From the NCBI GenBank assembly GCA_046350295.1, contig JAXMAR010000025.1, positions 1-64,000 on the forward strand: a DNA stretch of 64,000 nucleotides, read 5' to 3'. The stretch is from JAXMAR01 sp046350295. GTDB lineage: Bacteria; Planctomycetota; Planctomycetia; Gemmatales; Gemmataceae. Shown in pieces: positions 61,688 through 64,000 of this stretch. Position numbers and translations under genes: made by a program. Below the pieces are notes generated by a model, which was not told the DNA's origin, did no database searches, and was given only the letters and a program-made list of their open reading frames with translations. Within the stretch, counting starts at the first letter, position 1. The number at the start of each line of letters is the position of its first letter.

Positions 61688-62320
61688 ATGGACGCGGCGG
61701 CAGCCGACTCGGCGGAAACGCGGGACTTGCTCGAACACGCTCGCCAAGGCGATGGCCGCGCCTGTGAGGAACTGCTCGCCCGCCATCGCCCGGAGTTGTG
61801 TGCCTTTGTCGAAATGCGCTTCGATGCCCGGCTGCGAGCGCGGTTGGACGCCTCGGATGTGGTGCAGGAAGCGCAAGTGGAGGCTCTGCGCCGCTTGCCC
61901 GACTACCTGAAACGCCGGCCCATGCCGTTTCGCCACTGGCTGCGCAAGACAGCCTACGAGCGTCTGCTGATGCTGCGGCGGCGGCACGTCGGCGCCGCGC
62001 GCCGGACGGTGGCCCGCGAAGAAGCGTTGCCCGACCGTTCGTCGCTGGCCTTGGCCCAGCAGCTATTGGCGCAAGGCTCCACGCCGAGTCAGCGACTGGC
62101 ACAGGAGGAACTGGCCCGCCGCGTTCGGGACGCGTTGGCCCAGTTATCGGAGAGCGATCGCGACCTGCTGCTGATGCGCAACTACGAGGGACTGGCGTAT
62201 GAGGAAGTGGCGAACATCATGGGAATCGGTCCGGCGGCGGCGCGCAAGCGGCACGGTCGCGCCCTGATCCGCTTGCACCGACTCCTGGCCGACGCCGCCG
62301 GGGAGGAATGCCGTTCATGA
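61688..62320 (+). CDS. ECF-type RNA polymerase sigma factor
   Basis: The protein has 210 residues from ATG 61688. Region 2: ARQGDGRACEELLARHRPELCAFVEMRFDARLRARLDASDVVQEAQVEALRRLPDY. Region 4: ALAQLSESDRDLLLMRNYEGLAYEEVANIMGIGPAAARKRHGRALIRLHRLL. This is the planctomycete ECF type found next to Ser/Thr kinases. Its TGA overlaps the kinase ATG (ATGA), so phosphorylation by the kinase is a likely control, replacing an anti-sigma factor (inference). A G-rich site (GGGGG) lies just before the start. Confidence 0.92.
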   Translation: MDAAAADSAETRDLLEHARQGDGRACEELLARHRPELCAFVEMRFDARLRARLDASDVVQEAQVEALRRLPDYLKRRPMPFRHWLRKTAYERLLMLRRRHVGAARRTVAREEALPDRSSLALAQQLLAQGSTPSQRLAQEELARRVRDALAQLSESDRDLLLMRNYEGLAYEEVANIMGIGPAAARKRHGRALIRLHRLLADAAGEECRS

Positions 62321-64000
62321 ACGACGTTTCCGGATCTCGCAGCGACTCGATGGAAGACCTGGTGGCCGAGGTGGTCGATCAGTTCATGGAACGCGTACAT
62401 CGGGGCGAGCGGCCGCGCATCGAAGACTACACGGAACGTCATCCGGAAGCCGCGGCGCTGCTGCGTCAGATTCTGCCGGCGCTGCAAGTGTTGCAACCCC
62501 TTTCCGAAGAAGCCGGCGCTTTAGCGCCGGCCGAACGCCCGGGAGGACAGGCGGGGCCGCTGGGCGATTTCCGCATCCTGCGCGAAGTCGGCCGCGGCGG
62601 CATGGGGATCGTCTATGAGGCGGAGCAAATCTCGCTGGGCCGCCGCGTCGCCCTGAAGGTGTTGCCGTTCGCGGCGACGATGGATCCGCGGCAACTGCAG
62701 CGTTTTCAGAACGAGGCCCGAGCAGCGGCGGCCCTGGAGCATCCGCACATTGTGCCGGTATACGGCGTCGGCGCCGAGCGCGGCGTTTACTATTACGCAA
62801 TGCGTTTGATAGACGGCCAGACCCTGGCCAACCTGATCGCCCGGCGCCACCCTGCCGCGCCGGCGCCGAACATGCAGGCGCCCACGACGGCGCACGTACC
62901 CGCGCCGAACGGCCCCGCGCCGAACGGCCCCGCTGAACCGACGGCCCCGGTGGCGGCGGCCTCGACCGAGCGGGCGCCCCGAGACGCCGCCTTCTTTCAG
63001 CGCGCGGCAGAGTGGGGCATTCAAGCAGCCGAGGGCCTGGAGTACGCGCACGGCGTGGGCATTGTCCATCGCGACATCAAGCCGGCCAACCTGATGATCG
63101 ACGGCGGCGGCAAGTTGTGGATTACAGACTTCGGCCTGGCGCGCACCGCGGCGGACAGCGGCCTGACCATGACCGGCGACGTGCTCGGCACCTTACGCTA
63201 CATGAGCCCCGAGCAGGCGCTGGCTAAGCACGGTCTGGTCGATCATCGGACCGATATCTACGCTCTGGGAGCGACGCTGTATGAGTTGCTGACCGGGCAG
63301 CCAGCGGTCGAGGGCCCGGACCGGCGAGAGATCTTGCACAAGATCGCCGAGGAGGAGCCGTCGCCGCCGCGCCAGTGGAACCGCGCCATCCCGATTGATC
63401 TGGAAACCATCGTGCTCAAGGCGCTGGCCAAGAACCCGGCCGAGCGCTATGCCACGGCCCAGGAACTGGCCGACGACCTGCGCCGCTTCCACGAGGATCA
63501 CCCGATCCGGGCGCGGCGGCCGTCGTTGATCAGGCGGCTGCGGGGGTGGCGCCGGCGACATAAGCCGTTGGCGACCGGGGTGGGAGCCGTGCTGCTGACG
63601 GTGCTGCTGCTGGGCGGGACCGCCCTGTGGCGCCAGCAGGTGCGGGAAGCCGCCACAGAGCAGGCGGTGAGCGAAGATCTGCGGGAGGCTGAGCGGCTCC
63701 AAAAGCTGGAGCGCTGGGCCGAAGCGTTGCAGGCGCTGGAGCGGGCGTCGGGCCGGTTGGCCAACGGTGGGTCCGAGAACTTGCGGGAGCAGGTGCAGCG
63801 ACGGCGCCAGGAAGTGGCCCTGGTCGCTCAACTGGAGGAGGCCCGCCTCTCGCGCTGGAATCTGACCGGTGACAGAGTTTTCGGCTTAACGGAATCAGAC
63901 CGGGCTTACCAGGTAGCATTCGCCACGCACGGGCTGGACCTGGAAATGCTGGGATCCGAAGAAATGGCCCGGCGCGTCCGGGAGTCGGCCATTCACACGC
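62317..64000 (+). CDS. Ser/Thr protein kinase, 5' part (runs off window)
   Basis: Open from ATG 62317 to the last base (561 codons). After an N-terminal ~80-residue segment (DYTERHPEAAALLRQILPALQ) comes a Hanks-type kinase domain (~85-400): glycine loop GRGGMGIVYEA, VALKV lysine, an Ala/Pro-rich insert (~190-230), HRDIKPANLMID, DFGLA and GTLRYMSPEQA. It ends near FHEDHPIRARR, then a membrane helix (~410-430, GAVLLTVLLLGGTALW) and the start of an extracytoplasmic helical region. WD40 or TPR repeats usually follow in such kinases, but that part is missing. Confidence 0.93.
   Translation, partial: MNDVSGSRSDSMEDLVAEVVDQFMERVHRGERPRIEDYTERHPEAAALLRQILPALQVLQPLSEEAGALAPAERPGGQAGPLGDFRILREVGRGGMGIVYEAEQISLGRRVALKVLPFAATMDPRQLQRFQNEARAAAALEHPHIVPVYGVGAERGVYYYAMRLIDGQTLANLIARRHPAAPAPNMQAPTTAHVPAPNGPAPNGPAEPTAPVAAASTERAPRDAAFFQRAAEWGIQAAEGLEYAHGVGIVHRDIKPANLMIDGGGKLWITDFGLARTAADSGLTMTGDVLGTLRYMSPEQALAKHGLVDHRTDIYALGATLYELLTGQPAVEGPDRREILHKIAEEEPSPPRQWNRAIPIDLETIVLKALAKNPAERYATAQELADDLRRFHEDHPIRARRPSLIRRLRGWRRRHKPLATGVGAVLLTVLLLGGTALWRQQVREAATEQAVSEDLREAERLQKLERWAEALQALERASGRLANGGSENLREQVQRRRQEVALVAQLEEARLSRWNLTGDRVFGLTESDRAYQVAFATHGLDLEMLGSEEMARRVRESAIHT

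Overview
The window is high-GC bacterial chromosome and looks like a planctomycete, most likely of the Gemmataceae. The signs are a sigma-70 (ECF) factor fused to a membrane segment and repeated C-terminal modules, an ECF factor overlapping a Ser/Thr kinase, secreted leucine-rich-repeat, EF-hand, PQQ-propeller and vWA proteins, a sialate O-acetylesterase, a DUF2330 protein and a multiheme cytochrome. Short palindromic repeats sit between many genes. I saw no rRNA, CRISPR array or prophage. There is one tRNA (Leu, TAG) and one IS1380-type insertion sequence. The organism assignment is inference from gene content.

Layout. 1-7.3 kb: the end of an ABC efflux ATPase and its permease, an LRR protein, a proline-rich membrane protein, a degenerate receiver/GGDEF regulator, dprA and purC. 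7.5-15.5 kb: a FadJ-like fused beta-oxidation enzyme, an EF-hand protein, a RidA-like protein, tsaE, a ferritin-like protein, prfB with its programmed frameshift, an SDR and an O-methyltransferase. 15.4-23.6 kb: a dimethylformamidase-like protein, a phosphotransferase, a glycosyltransferase-methyltransferase fusion, clpC with one frameshift, DUF2237 and DUF188 proteins. 23.66-25.5 kb: the IS1380 element. 25.9-30.4 kb: DUF2330, a His-rich membrane protein and a ten-heme cytochrome c, which may form an electron-transfer module. 30.5-34.4 kb: pentose phosphate genes tkt, rpiA and gnd. 34.5-39.4 kb: dcd with a coupled small gene, a sialate esterase, small proteins, a D-2-hydroxyacid dehydrogenase and tRNA-Leu. 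39.5-48.3 kb: an MFS transporter with a large loop domain, a 1436-residue membrane protein and an efflux ATPase with its adaptor. 48.6-52.1 kb: pyruvate carboxylase broken by many small indels. 52.3-64 kb: a Gemmata-type ECF factor, a methyltransferase, a protein with seven tandem vWA domains, a PQQ-propeller protein and a sigma factor-kinase pair that runs off the end.

Three things stand out. First, several families of palindromic elements recur across the window. One copy lies in frame inside the 1436-codon gene, and two 58-bp copies of another family face each other at 13.8-14.0 kb. Second, the seven-vWA protein and the acidic/lysine-rich membrane protein are large, repeat-built envelope proteins of unknown role. 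Third, the IS1380 leader can fold into a hairpin that covers the transposase ribosome binding site. The pyc indels (and the single ones in clpC and the dimethylformamidase-like gene) look more like sequencing or assembly errors than decay, but reads would have to decide that.
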